Positions 17,915 to 26,315 are shown, counted from the first letter of the stretch. The stretch is DNA of 64,000 nt from Pseudomonas chlororaphis (GCF_003731765.1 NZ_MOAL01000009.1:124001-188000), one strand, 5' to 3'. Notes: generated by a model from the letters alone, not told the origin. Made by a program: numbers and translations.

Positions 17915-18733
17915 TCAAGACTTCTTGGCTTGCTCGTACAACGGCATCACCTTGGGAATCGCCGCCTGCAACGACGCGATACGGCTGGTGGAAGCCGGGT
18001 GAGTGCTCATGAACTCAGGCGGTGCGGAACCGCCGGCAGCCTGGCCCATTTTGTTCCACAGGGTAATGGCTGCATTCGGGTTGTAACCGGCGCGAGCGGC
18101 CAGCTCCAGACCGATCAGGTCCGCTTCGTTTTCGTTCTCGCGGCTGTTGGGCAGCGTCATCAGCAAGCTCACGCCGTTGTCGCCCAGGGCGACGGTTTGC
18201 TGGGAAACCCCGAACAAAGTAGCAATCTGCTTGCCTGCGCCGACCGCGTACTGCTTGGACATGGCCTCACGACCGTGCTCGCGCAGGGCGTGGGCAATTT
18301 CATGACCCATCACCGCGGCGATTTCATCGTCGGTCAATTTCAGTTTTTCGATCAGCCCGGAGTAAAAAATGATCTTGCCGCCAGGACCGCAGTTGGCGTT
18401 GAGTTCGTCACTCTTGATCAGGTTGACTTCCCATTTCCACTGCGCGCAATCAGGGCGGAAAGTGGGGGCCTGGGCGATCAGACGATCAGCAATGACCTGC
18501 AGACGCTTGGCGTTGGCACTGGTCTTGTCCAGCACACCCTGGCTGCTCGCCTCTCCCAGAGTCTCCTGGTAGGACTGAGCATAGGACTGGTTGACTTCGG
18601 CGCTGGACACCATGCTGAACATTGATTGCTTGCGATCCACGCCCACCACGCCTCCGCTGGTGGTGTTGACCGTTTCACAACCAGCGAGCAGAACCGCAGC
18701 ACTCAGTGCGCACACAACTAATGACTTCTTCAT
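17915..18733 (-). CDS. M48 family metalloprotease lipoprotein (LoiP-like)
   Basis: A 272-residue lipoprotein. The signal peptide ends in the lipobox LLAGC, and the zinc site HEIAH is at residues 144-148, followed by the downstream Glu in NEADLIGLELAARAG. This is the layout of E. coli LoiP/YggG-type periplasmic proteases that act in envelope quality control. Lack of membrane helices separates it from HtpX. GGGAGGT upstream of the ATG is a strong ribosome site. It converges with the manganese exporter. Confidence 0.9.
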   Translation of the reverse strand: MKKSLVVCALSAAVLLAGCETVNTTSGGVVGVDRKQSMFSMVSSAEVNQSYAQSYQETLGEASSQGVLDKTSANAKRLQVIADRLIAQAPTFRPDCAQWKWEVNLIKSDELNANCGPGGKIIFYSGLIEKLKLTDDEIAAVMGHEIAHALREHGREAMSKQYAVGAGKQIATLFGVSQQTVALGDNGVSLLMTLPNSRENENEADLIGLELAARAGYNPNAAITLWNKMGQAAGGSAPPEFMSTHPASTSRIASLQAAIPKVMPLYEQAKKS

Positions 18734-19006
18734 GCAAACCTCCCTGAAAACATGGCGCGTATCCTAAGGGCGGAACTGTATCCGCGCCAGATGCAAAACA
18801 CGTTATCGGTCGCAATTCAGATACATATGCCAGTCCTGTAGGAAAAATTTCATATGCCCCGCCAGGCCGCCAACCACCCGGAATACGCCTTATCAATAGC
18901 GACATAAACCCATCTAAAACGGTCATATCGACACTCAAGGCTCATGACCCGCAAGGCGGCGGCCGATACAACACGGCAGACCTAAATTCCTGCGCCCGGA
19001 GCCTCT

Positions 19007-21148
19007 ATGAAGTTCAAGTCGATCCAGTTTTCTGTGGCCGCATTGGCCGGTGCCATTGTCCTCAGCGTGGTGGCAGCCCTGGTGGTCTATGCCCTGTTTT
19101 CCGGCGCTCGCACCCAGGACATGGTGCAACAGCGGACCCAGGCCCAGTTCGAGCAGGTCATCGAGCAGCGCCTGCGCGGGCTGGCACAGAACCAGGTCAG
19201 CCAGATCCTGCGTGACCTGGAAGCGCCGCTACTGATTGCCGACGGCCTGGTGCGGGTCAACGCACTCCTGGGAGCCCGAGATGCCCAGGGCCAGGCGCAA
19301 CTGAACCTGAGCCGCGAACAACTGATCGCCCTGCTCAAGGAAAACCTCGTAAAAAATCCGAAAATGCTCGGCGCCTATATCGCCTGGGAGCCGGGTGCCG
19401 TCGACCACAACGACGCGGCCTTCATCGGCAGCTCGGTCATCGGCATCGACGCCGCCAGCGGGCGCTTCCTGCCCTGGTGGTTCCGCAACGACGACGGCAG
19501 CCTGGGCCTGGACAAGCTGGCAGACGTGAATGACCAAAAACTCCTGTCCACCGGCGTGCGCGCCAGCGAGTACTACCTGTGCTCCAAGGACAGTAAAAAG
19601 TCCTGCGTGATCGACCCGGCACCCTACAAGGTCGGGGACAAGGTGGTAATGCTCGCCTCCTTTATCCAGCCGATCCTGATCGATGGCCAGTTCCAGGGGA
19701 TTGTCGGCGCCGACCTGTCGGTGAACTTCATCCAGGACATGCTCCTGAGCGCCAACCAGAAGCTCTACAACGGGGTCGGGGAAATGGCCCTGATCGGCAG
19801 CAATGGACGCCTGGTTGCCTACACCCAGGATTCGAGCAAATTCGGCGAACCGGTCAGCACAGTGCTCGACGCCGAGAAGCTCGCCAAGCTGAACCACCTC
19901 AAGCGCGGCGAAGTGACGTACAGCGTCGATCAGGCCGGCAACGAGATCGAACTCTACCTGCCGTTCGGCATCGGCCAAACCGAGGCGCAATGGACTTTCA
20001 TGCTGCACCTGCCCCTGGATGCGGTGATGGCTGACCTGCAAAAACTCCAGGGCGAACTGGCAGCCCAACGCAAGGCCGACACCTTCAGCATGGCCATGGT
20101 CGGCCTGGTGATTGCAGGCATCGGCCTACTGGTGATCTGGCTGGTGGGCCATGGCATCGCCCGCCCCCTCAAGCAAATGGTGGCCATGCTCGACGACATC
20201 GCCCAGGGCGAAGGCGACCTGACCCGCCGCCTGAGCAGCGACCGGGCCGATGAACTGGGCGCCATCGCCAAGGGCTTCAATACCTTCCTCGGCAAACTGC
20301 AGGCGATGATCACCCAGGTGGTGACCTCGGTGCAGAGCGTCAGTGACTCCTCGGAACACACCGCTGACATCGCCATTCGCACCAACCAAGGGGTGCACAA
20401 ACAGATGGTGGAAATAGACCAGGTGGCCACCGCGGTGCATGAGATGACCGCCACCGCCCAGGACGTGGCGCGCAATGCAACCCAGGCCGCCCAAGCCGCC
20501 AGCCACGCCGACCAGGCCGCAAGCCAGGGCCTGCAGATTGTGCGCGACACCTCGGGGGCCATCGGCGCCCTTGCTGCGGAAATCGGCAAGGCCGTCGGCG
20601 TGGTGCAAACCCTGGCCAAGGACAGTGAAAACATCAATGCGATTCTCACGGCCATTCGTGGCATCGCCGAACAGACCAACCTGCTGGCCCTGAACGCCGC
20701 CATCGAAGCCGCCCGGGCCGGTGAGCAGGGCCGAGGTTTTGCCGTGGTGGCGGATGAGGTGCGCAACCTGGCGCAGAAAACCCAGCAGGCCACGGAAGAA
20801 ATCCAGTCGATGATCCAACAGCTACAACAAGGCACACGGGAAGTGGTGCGGGTCATGGAGGACAGCCAGCACAAGACCGACCAGAGCGTGGAACACGCCG
20901 CCAAGGCCGCTCAAGCCCTGGAAAGCATCACCCAGGCGGTGTCGGTGATCAACGACATGAACACCCAGATCGCCAGCGCCGCCGAGGAACAGAGTGCGGT
21001 GGCCGAGGACATCAATCGCAATGTCATCAACATCGGCCAGGTGGCCAATGAAATGGCCGGTGGCGCCGATGAGTCCAGCGCCGCCAGCGCTGGCCTGACC
21101 AAACTGGCCGAACAACAGCGGCGCCTGATCAACCAGTTCCGGGTCTGA
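19007..21148 (+). CDS. Methyl-accepting chemotaxis protein with dCache-type sensor
   Basis: A 713-residue chemoreceptor. TM1 is at about residues 10-32, a roughly 310-residue periplasmic domain of dCache size and pattern (AYIAWEPG, GRFLPWWFRND, SFIQPILIDGQFQGIVGADLS) follows, TM2 is at 361-383, then a HAMP domain and the signalling domain with the tip TNLLALNAAIEAARAGEQGRG. The WEPG..D..GR.LPWW wording is frequent in Pseudomonas amino-acid or amine receptors, but the ligand cannot be named. No C-terminal CheR-binding pentapeptide is seen. GCCGATA at 18962 resembles a FliA -10 box, but no matching -35 is found. Confidence 0.9.
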   Translation: MKFKSIQFSVAALAGAIVLSVVAALVVYALFSGARTQDMVQQRTQAQFEQVIEQRLRGLAQNQVSQILRDLEAPLLIADGLVRVNALLGARDAQGQAQLNLSREQLIALLKENLVKNPKMLGAYIAWEPGAVDHNDAAFIGSSVIGIDAASGRFLPWWFRNDDGSLGLDKLADVNDQKLLSTGVRASEYYLCSKDSKKSCVIDPAPYKVGDKVVMLASFIQPILIDGQFQGIVGADLSVNFIQDMLLSANQKLYNGVGEMALIGSNGRLVAYTQDSSKFGEPVSTVLDAEKLAKLNHLKRGEVTYSVDQAGNEIELYLPFGIGQTEAQWTFMLHLPLDAVMADLQKLQGELAAQRKADTFSMAMVGLVIAGIGLLVIWLVGHGIARPLKQMVAMLDDIAQGEGDLTRRLSSDRADELGAIAKGFNTFLGKLQAMITQVVTSVQSVSDSSEHTADIAIRTNQGVHKQMVEIDQVATAVHEMTATAQDVARNATQAAQAASHADQAASQGLQIVRDTSGAIGALAAEIGKAVGVVQTLAKDSENINAILTAIRGIAEQTNLLALNAAIEAARAGEQGRGFAVVADEVRNLAQKTQQATEEIQSMIQQLQQGTREVVRVMEDSQHKTDQSVEHAAKAAQALESITQAVSVINDMNTQIASAAEEQSAVAEDINRNVINIGQVANEMAGGADESSAASAGLTKLAEQQRRLINQFRV

Positions 21149-21179
21149 AGCCATCCCTCACAAACACCATCGCCTCTTT

Positions 21180-21271
21180 GTAGGAGCCGGCTTGTCGGCG
21201 AAGCCATCTCAAGCGTCCGCGCGAATGGTGTTGAAGGCTTACCGGCGTATCTCTGGCAAGCCAGCGCCTAC
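21180..21271. repeat. Inverted pair of REP-like elements
   Basis: A forward unit (GTAGGAGCCGGCTTGTCGGCGA, 21180-21201) and a reverse unit (CTGGCAAGCCAGCGCCTAC, 21253-21271) flank about 50 bases. They lie between the convergent chemoreceptor and SRAP genes and could fold as a long hairpin that ends both transcripts. Confidence 0.72.
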
Positions 21272-21285
21272 AGGGAGCGAGGGGG

Positions 21286-21906
21286 TTAGGCGGGGGTCAG
21301 GCATTCAGGGCCATTGAGTTTGGGGTCGTTGACCAGGTTGGCCAGGACCCGCTCACGCAAGGGCGCGGGCTCGCTGGCCAGCAAAGCTTGCAGGGTGTGC
21401 AGAGGGGTCTCGGGATTGAGCCAGGCCGCCTGACCCTCGGCGTCGAGAATCAGCGGCCGACGCAGGGACGACGCCGCCTGGGTCACCACCGCCGTGCTGA
21501 GCCAGACCTGTTCCTGAACCGGATAAGCCTCCCAGATGGCGGCAAAGAAGATCGATGAACCCTCCCCCGGCGTCAGCCAGTACGGGCGCTTGCGGGTGGT
21601 GCCGCGCCATTCATAAAAGCCGTTGGCCGGCAGCAGGCAGCGACGCTCACGAAAGGCCTGGCGAAACATCGGCTGCTCGGCCAGGGTTTCGGCCCGAGCA
21701 TGGGCCGGGGTGCGCGACAGGTCCGTCAGCCAGGGCGGCGTCAACCCCCAGCGAGCACGGGCCAGGTTGCGCTGGTCACCGTCGGCTCGCAGGATCAGCA
21801 CCGAATCGTTGGGCGAAATATTCCACTGCGCCCGCTGGTCCGCCGGGAACCCCGGCAAGGCGGCAAAGGCGGGATTCCAACGAAACAGCGCATAACGTCC
21901 ACACAT
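21286..21906 (-). CDS. SRAP (HMCES/YedK-like) protein, divergent variant
   Basis: A 206-residue SOS-response-associated peptidase family protein. The family seals abasic sites in single-stranded DNA by a thiazolidine crosslink through Cys2, so the start must give Met-Cys; the ATG at 21906 does (MCGRYALF). The glutamate of NGFYEW (Glu99) is also kept. Two other expected residues are not: the Asn of the INARxET motif (E. coli Asn75) is His69 in AHARAET, and the segment carrying the His of IHDRRP (E. coli His160) is shortened so that only RRPLIL (149-154) remains. Function by the standard mechanism is therefore uncertain. Confidence 0.85.
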   Translation of the reverse strand: MCGRYALFRWNPAFAALPGFPADQRAQWNISPNDSVLILRADGDQRNLARARWGLTPPWLTDLSRTPAHARAETLAEQPMFRQAFRERRCLLPANGFYEWRGTTRKRPYWLTPGEGSSIFFAAIWEAYPVQEQVWLSTAVVTQAASSLRRPLILDAEGQAAWLNPETPLHTLQALLASEPAPLRERVLANLVNDPKLNGPECLTPA

Positions 21907-21942
21907 GGGGCAAGACAACTCTCGACAGGATCGGCGGCCAGC

Positions 21943-22203
21943 CTAACAGACCAGTACGCCGGCAAAGCTTTCCGGCTCTTCGCCGGGCATAGGCAGCGCG
22001 GCATTGTACGCGGCGATCAACTCCCGTGCGTATTGCGCCTGATCGTTTTCCACCGACAGCCCCAGTAAACCGAACACCGGCAGCTCGCCAACGCCCCCCA
22101 GCAGATCGCGACCCACCAGGTGAGCCTCAATGCCCTCGCTGGCCAGCATGCTCTGCAACAACTCGCCTTCCATCAGGTTTTCCGGTTCGTAGATGCGCTG
22201 CAT
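21943..22203 (-). CDS. DUF2007 domain protein
   Basis: An 86-residue soluble protein beginning MQRIYEPENLMEGELLQSMLASEGIEAHLVGRDLLGG, the typical DUF2007 pattern. The family is called a putative signal-transducing domain, with no proven function. It lies 12 bases from the CPXCG protein gene upstream, and the pair is likely co-transcribed; this pairing is common in pseudomonads. Confidence 0.85.
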   Translation of the reverse strand: MQRIYEPENLMEGELLQSMLASEGIEAHLVGRDLLGGVGELPVFGLLGLSVENDQAQYARELIAAYNAALPMPGEEPESFAGVLVC

Positions 22204-22215
22204 AGGGCCACCCCA

Positions 22216-22398
22216 TCACTCGTTTTCACTGTGAACGTCGAGCATCCATTCCTGACCATCGGTTTGCAGGTGGAACACAATGGGCCGGCAACACACCGGA
22301 CAGTCTTCGATATAGGTCTGATCGCCACCGGACAGATCCAGCACGACTTCAGCGTCTTCACCGCAGTAAGGGCATTGATAGTGATCGGTTTCCAGCAT
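22216..22398 (-). CDS. CPXCG-motif cysteine-rich protein
   Basis: A 60-residue protein with two cysteine pairs, CPYCG (residues 9-13) and CPVCC (33-37), forming a likely zinc ribbon. The longer frame is rejected: the ATG at 22398 has GGGAG upstream and homologues of this family start at this point. Function unknown. It is divergent from the acyltransferase gene. Confidence 0.85.
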   Translation of the reverse strand: MLETDHYQCPYCGEDAEVVLDLSGGDQTYIEDCPVCCRPIVFHLQTDGQEWMLDVHSENE

Positions 22399-22539
22399 CG
22401 CGGTCTCCCGAGTGACTTGTGCGTATAATCGCCGGTCTATTCGCAGGGCTATTTTTGTTTGAGCTGACTTTTCAGACCGTGCCCAGCCATTTTTCGATCC
22501 AAACCTTCTTCTTACCCTAGCCGTTTCCAACAAGAGAGC

Positions 22540-23706
22540 ATGATGGGCGAATTCGATGCCATCCGACCTTACCACGACAGCGAAGTACCAGCGGTGCTGG
22601 CCCGGCTGCTCGGGGACAAGGCGTTTCTAGATATCCTCACCCACTTCCGCTTCCCGCGTTTTGCCGGCACGTTCGGCTGGCTGCTCAAACCCCTGATCGC
22701 GCAACGGCTGCGTCGTGAGTTCGCCGGGGTCACGACGGTGGCGACCTTGCAGGACAAGGTCGAGTTCTACGTCGACCACACCATCGAGCGAGCCACTGAC
22801 GGCGTCACCTACACCGGGGTCGAGCAGTTCAAGTCCGGCGTTGCCTACCTGTTCCTGGCCAACCACCGTGACATCGTCATGGACCCGGCCTTCGTCAACT
22901 ACGCGGTGTATCACGCCGGTCTGCCCACGCCGCGCATCGCCATTGGCGACAACCTCCTGCAAAAGCCCTTCGTCAGCGATCTGATGCGCCTGAACAAGAG
23001 CTTTATCGTGCACCGTTCGATCACCGGTCGGCGCGAGAAGATGGCGGCTTACCAACTGCTGTCGGCGTACATCAACCACTCGATCCGCAACGACTGCCAG
23101 TCGATCTGGATCGCCCAGGCCGAAGGCCGGGCCAAGGACGGCGACGATCGCACCGAGTCGGCGATCCTCAAGATGTTCCACATGAGCCGCAAGGACGAGC
23201 CGTTCGGTGAAGTGATCCAGTCGCTGAACCTGACGCCCGTGTCCATCAGCTACGAATACGACCCCTGCGATCAGGCCAAGGCCCGAGAGCTGTACATCCG
23301 CGCCACTACCGGCAGCTACACCAAGGTGCCGGGCGAGGACGACGTCAGCATCGCCAAGGGCATCACGGGCTATAAAGGCCGGGTCCACGTGAACTTCGCC
23401 CCGCCCATCAGCGAACTGTTTGAAGACACCAAGCAACTGGCCATTGAGATGGACCGGCAGATTCTCGGCGGCTACCGCCTGTTTCCGGTGCATTACCTGG
23501 CGTATGCCCAGTGGAACGAGGCCGACCCGCAGTTGCAAGTGCCCAAGGCCGAGGACGTGTTCCCGGCCCAGGAGCTGGCCAAGGCCCAGGAAGAATGGCA
23601 GCGCCGGCTGGACGCCTGTCCACCCGAGCATCGCCCGTACCTGGTGTTGCAATACGCGACGCCGGTGCGCAATCAGTACCGGGTCAAGGCCGGGCTGGCG
23701 CTGTAA
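22540..23706 (+). CDS. Glycerol-3-phosphate/1-acylglycerol-phosphate acyltransferase family protein
   Basis: A 388-residue PlsC/PlsB-type acyltransferase. Block I reads NHRDIVMDP, block II is probably IVHRSITGRREKM, block III is WIAQAEGRAKDG and block IV is LTPVSISYEYDP. Note that block I has H-x5-D rather than the usual H-x4-D. No clear membrane helix is seen. Its acceptor is unknown; phospholipid synthesis or turnover is the family default. Two adjacent ATG codons (22540, 22543) follow AAGAGAG, and the second is better spaced. Confidence 0.82.
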   Translation: MMGEFDAIRPYHDSEVPAVLARLLGDKAFLDILTHFRFPRFAGTFGWLLKPLIAQRLRREFAGVTTVATLQDKVEFYVDHTIERATDGVTYTGVEQFKSGVAYLFLANHRDIVMDPAFVNYAVYHAGLPTPRIAIGDNLLQKPFVSDLMRLNKSFIVHRSITGRREKMAAYQLLSAYINHSIRNDCQSIWIAQAEGRAKDGDDRTESAILKMFHMSRKDEPFGEVIQSLNLTPVSISYEYDPCDQAKARELYIRATTGSYTKVPGEDDVSIAKGITGYKGRVHVNFAPPISELFEDTKQLAIEMDRQILGGYRLFPVHYLAYAQWNEADPQLQVPKAEDVFPAQELAKAQEEWQRRLDACPPEHRPYLVLQYATPVRNQYRVKAGLAL

Positions 23707-23727
23707 AGCACCGATCAGAAAAACCGC

Positions 23728-23753
23728 AACGGCGCCCCAGGGCGCCGTTGTTG
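23728..23753 (+). terminator. Hairpin terminator after the acyltransferase gene
   Basis: CAACGGCGCC / GGCGCCGTTG with a 3-base loop, 22 bases after the stop. The T run is poor (TTG), so this is a probable rather than certain intrinsic terminator. It can serve both converging genes. Confidence 0.6.
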
Positions 23754-23781
23754 TAGGTGCAGAACCGTCCCGCGCGCCGAC

Positions 23782-24072
23782 TCAGAAACGCGTGCTGATC
23801 CACGACACCAGCAGCGCCAGGCCCAGGCAGGCAAAACCGAAGCGGTAGAAAAACCGGTTCATGCGTACGGTCGCCAGGTCGAGCATGGGCAGCGGCTGCT
23901 CGACGCCGCGCTGGGTGCTTTGTGCCGCCAGGCTGGCCATGGCGCGTTGCTCACGACGACGGGTGGCGTGCAGCACCCAGCCGCCTGGGCACGCAAACAG
24001 CAGGGCGAGAATGTTGATCAGTTTGGCGGGGTGGGCATTGAACAACGACCAAAGCACTTGCAGCGACATCAT
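23782..24072 (-). CDS. Small membrane protein of unknown function
   Basis: A 96-residue protein with two hydrophobic segments (residues about 15-33 and 77-93) separated by a basic, soluble middle part. I do not recognise a family. GAGGTTC precedes two consecutive ATG codons (24072 and 24069). It is oriented toward the acyltransferase gene. Confidence 0.65.
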   Translation of the reverse strand: MMSLQVLWSLFNAHPAKLINILALLFACPGGWVLHATRRREQRAMASLAAQSTQRGVEQPLPMLDLATVRMNRFFYRFGFACLGLALLVSWISTRF

Positions 24073-24261
24073 GAACCTCGAATCAAACAGAACTGGCGGG
24101 CCGTCGATCGACAGCGCGCGGCGCGGATTCTACCCAAAGCCCGACACCTTGCCCGGTTTTTTCCGACCAGTTACGGGGACTGGCGGTTTAAATTGCCCTG
24201 TCATCCATTCGTCATCTGAACAAGCCAGTCTGTTGCACCTCGATAGTCCATGGAGCTTGTC

Positions 24262-24468
24262 ATGCTGCACGCCGAAAACCAGGATCGCCTGTACCTGATC
24301 TCCCCCAGCGACGAGCAGGAAGCCTTGATTGGCGCCCTGGCGTTCAACGTCCAGGACCGTCACTGGCTGGTGTACTGCGCCCTGGGCGGCCATCAGCATG
24401 CGGACCTGCCGGAAAGCGATCCGGCCACCGGACTGAGCTTCCTGGACTTCTACGTGGAAGCCGCCTGA
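24262..24468 (+). CDS. Small conserved hypothetical protein
   Basis: A 68-residue acidic protein (MLHAENQDRLYLISPSDEQ..) with no membrane segment or cysteine cluster. GGAG at 24252-24255 sits 6 bases before the ATG at 24262, which makes that start better than the in-frame ATG at 24250. A strong terminator follows. Function unknown. Confidence 0.7.
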   Translation: MLHAENQDRLYLISPSDEQEALIGALAFNVQDRHWLVYCALGGHQHADLPESDPATGLSFLDFYVEAA

Positions 24469-24488
24469 ACCCCGGCCCGCGAACATGA

Positions 24489-24525
24489 AAAAGCCCGGCT
24501 TCAGGGATGAAGCCGGGCTTTCTTT
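24489..24525. terminator. Bidirectional intrinsic terminator
   Basis: AAAGCCCGGCTTC / GAAGCCGGGCTTT with a short loop and T-rich flank, between the small plus-strand gene and the convergent YajG-like gene. It works in both directions. Confidence 0.9.
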
Positions 24526-24554
24526 TGGGCCCGCCGATGATTCGGGGCGGGCTG

Positions 24555-25139
24555 TTACTCGCCGAGGATCTGACCGATGGTCGGGTCCTTGAACAGGCGG
24601 GTCAGGGCGTCACTCAGTACATCGCCCACCAGCTTGGTGTTGGTTTCCTGGTTCGGCGCCATGCCGAAGCGCTGATCCAGCGACGCGCCATAACGGCCGC
24701 TGTAGCGACGGTTGGCGTTCTGCACATCGGAGCGGAAGGTCGCGCCAATGGTGGCTTCAGTCACATACAGGCCTTCCTTGGGCGACTGGTACTTCAGTTC
24801 GGCCAGGGTCACGGTGAGTTGTGGAGCGTTGTAGGCGTTGGACGTTGGGGTAAAGCCCAACAGGCGGACTGCGGCTTCAGCCTGGGCCTGCAGTTTCGGC
24901 AGGATTTGCGCACCCTGGACAGTGATGGCACTGGTTTCCGGGTACAGGCCACCGCGAGTGCCCAGGGTAGGCGACGGACGACCATCCACGACCCGCACCA
25001 CCACCGGCTGACCGTGACCTACAGGGGCCAGTTGAGTCGTGAGTTTAGGTTCAGGGCTGAGTTGTTGCGGGCTGTGGGCGCAGCCAACCAGGGACAAGCT
25101 GGTCACAGTGATCAAACCGAACAACAGGCGTTGCAACAT
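24555..25139 (-). CDS. YajG family lipoprotein
   Basis: A 194-residue lipoprotein with lipobox SLVGC, followed by VVVRVVDGRPSPTLGTRGG, TVTLAELKYQ and a C-terminal LSDALTRLFKD, as in the YajG family. Role unknown; it is an outer-membrane lipoprotein by signal. GGAG lies 8 bases before the ATG at 25139, better than the ATG at 25145 or the upstream frame start. Confidence 0.85.
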   Translation of the reverse strand: MLQRLLFGLITVTSLSLVGCAHSPQQLSPEPKLTTQLAPVGHGQPVVVRVVDGRPSPTLGTRGGLYPETSAITVQGAQILPKLQAQAEAAVRLLGFTPTSNAYNAPQLTVTLAELKYQSPKEGLYVTEATIGATFRSDVQNANRRYSGRYGASLDQRFGMAPNQETNTKLVGDVLSDALTRLFKDPTIGQILGE

Positions 25140-25344
25140 GCTCATTTCTCCAGAAATCAGGCACAAACAGGGCGCCAGTATAGCGGGGCTCGACAGCGGC
25201 TAACCAGCGTCAGCCAAGAGTTAGTCAAGGCTCAGACAGGGACGGCACACCGCGGTTCCTGTCACCTCGCCGTCACAGGCATTACACAGCGGTGTAACGC
25301 CGACCATGCATGCTGGCCCTACTTGCCCCAACTGGTACATCGCC

Positions 25345-25578
25345 ATGCACTTTCTCTGGTCCCTGTTCAGCCCTCGGCCCAAATTTCGCAGCTACGCCCT
25401 GCTCGACGCCCAGGGTCGCTGCCAAGCCTTCAAGCATTGCAGCCAGGCACCTGCGGGCCATGGTTGGGTGGAGATAGAAGAAATCCGCCTCAACTGGTTG
25501 CACCAGCCGCTGCCCGCCAGCGCCCGTGTCAGCCCGCGCCTGGCCCGCCCCGGGGTACAACCCTTACTGGCCACCTGA
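25345..25578 (+). CDS. Small conserved hypothetical protein
   Basis: A 77-residue soluble protein (MHFLWSLFSPRPKFRSYALLDAQGRCQ..) with Pseudomonas-like codon use. An upstream in-frame ATG exists at 25306, but the sequence there is less protein-like. No good ribosome site is visible for either start, which lowers confidence. Family not recognised. Confidence 0.6.
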   Translation: MHFLWSLFSPRPKFRSYALLDAQGRCQAFKHCSQAPAGHGWVEIEEIRLNWLHQPLPASARVSPRLARPGVQPLLAT

Positions 25579-25885
25579 CCAAACACCTAATAAAAGTCAT
25601 TAAACAGGATCATTTCTGCGCATTTCTTCGTTACAATCTCCCCCCGATTATAAGGACGTCTCCTGATCGGGCCTCGCAGCACCGCCAATACCCAGGTATT
25701 TGGCACCCCGCACCGCCCACAGAGAGCCGCCCACACAGATCGAGTGAAGCTGCGTGCTTGCTGTGCACCTTGCAAACCACCACTTTTCGCGAATCTGCCA
25801 GAGCTGCCATTGCTCGGACACTGAAGCTGTTCGCCCGTTTGTGCCCCATGCCCTGCATGGCGTCATCCATTCGGGCCAGGTGCCA

Positions 25886-25906
25886 GGCTGAGGCAGCCCT
25901 TTTTTG
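25886..25906 (+). terminator. Terminator-like hairpin in the mqo leader region
   Basis: GGCTG-AGG-CAGCC followed by CTTTTTTG. A short perfect 5-bp stem with six T. No plus-strand protein gene ends nearby (the previous stop is 300 bases upstream), so it would terminate a non-coding RNA or a leader transcript. Confidence 0.45.
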
Positions 25907-25973
25907 AGGTTCACGTCTTCAAAAGAGCGTGAAAAAACGGGTTTTCACAACTTCACAAGAGTGTGGCGAGCAA

Positions 25974-26063
25974 ATGAATAGTTTTGCGTCTGAACTGGCA
26001 CCATTAGCCTCTACAACAGCCCGATTACACAGGACCGAGCCCTCCTCAGATACTTGCGCTTGA
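25974..26063 (+). CDS. Candidate 29-codon small ORF in the mqo leader
   Basis: ATG at 25974, preceded by GTGTGGCGAGC, opens a 29-residue frame ending at TGA 26061-26063. The product would be small, polar and serine/threonine-rich. There is no homology evidence; its support is only position and a passable ribosome site. It may be a leader peptide or chance. Confidence 0.22.
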   Translation: MNSFASELAPLASTTARLHRTEPSSDTCA

Positions 26064-26210
26064 TGCCTGTCCGCTGACGGATTTGGTTGCACGAACGGAG
26101 GCCTCGACCATAAGTCGAATTGCCCCCAGCGCCCCGGGATGCGTTCATACGCACCTTAGGCCGGGTAGGCAGCGTCCGTAGAAGTTGCAAAAAATTGCGA
26201 AGATTCGGAC

Positions 26211-26315
26211 ATGGTGATCCTGGCCATGGGTAACTTGGGGCATCACGTGAACCGCCCCGTCACTCCTGGCAGCTATGCCGTCAATTTGGTGCTGCAGATT
26301 TTGGAGACGCGTTAA
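26211..26315 (+). CDS. Candidate 34-residue ORF translationally coupled to mqo
   Basis: An ATG at 26211 opens a 34-codon frame whose TAA (26313-26315) overlaps the mqo ATG by one base (TAATG), the geometry of translational coupling. Codons are mostly G/C-ending like true genes here. The peptide has hydrophobic ends and a HHVNRPVTPG core. Its own ribosome site is weak, and the mqo site GGAG lies inside the ORF. A leader peptide is plausible; chance is not excluded. Confidence 0.35.
   Translation: MVILAMGNLGHHVNRPVTPGSYAVNLVLQILETR

Larger units (their letters stand above)
25579..26210. other. Long leader/intergenic region upstream of mqo; candidate small RNA
   Basis: About 630 bases (736 to the mqo start) without a recognisable gene. 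TTACAAT at 25631-25637 could be a -10 box, and a terminator-like hairpin ends near 25906, so a roughly 260-base RNA could be made between them. A further hairpin (GTGAAAA / TTTTCAC, 25929-25948) and candidate small ORFs follow. Some minus-strand frames are open here, but I cannot support them as genes. The region is either a long regulated 5' leader or holds a small RNA gene. Confidence 0.4.

Noticed and set aside
18962..18969. GCCGATAC upstream of the chemoreceptor as a FliA (sigma28) -10 box
   Set aside because: No TAAA-like -35 lies at the required distance; only the -10 half is present.
25587..25914. Minus-strand open frames of 60-90 codons in the mqo leader region
   Set aside because: No ribosome sites, competing frames of similar length overlap each other, and the products show no recognisable domain. 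A non-coding RNA or leader is the simpler reading.
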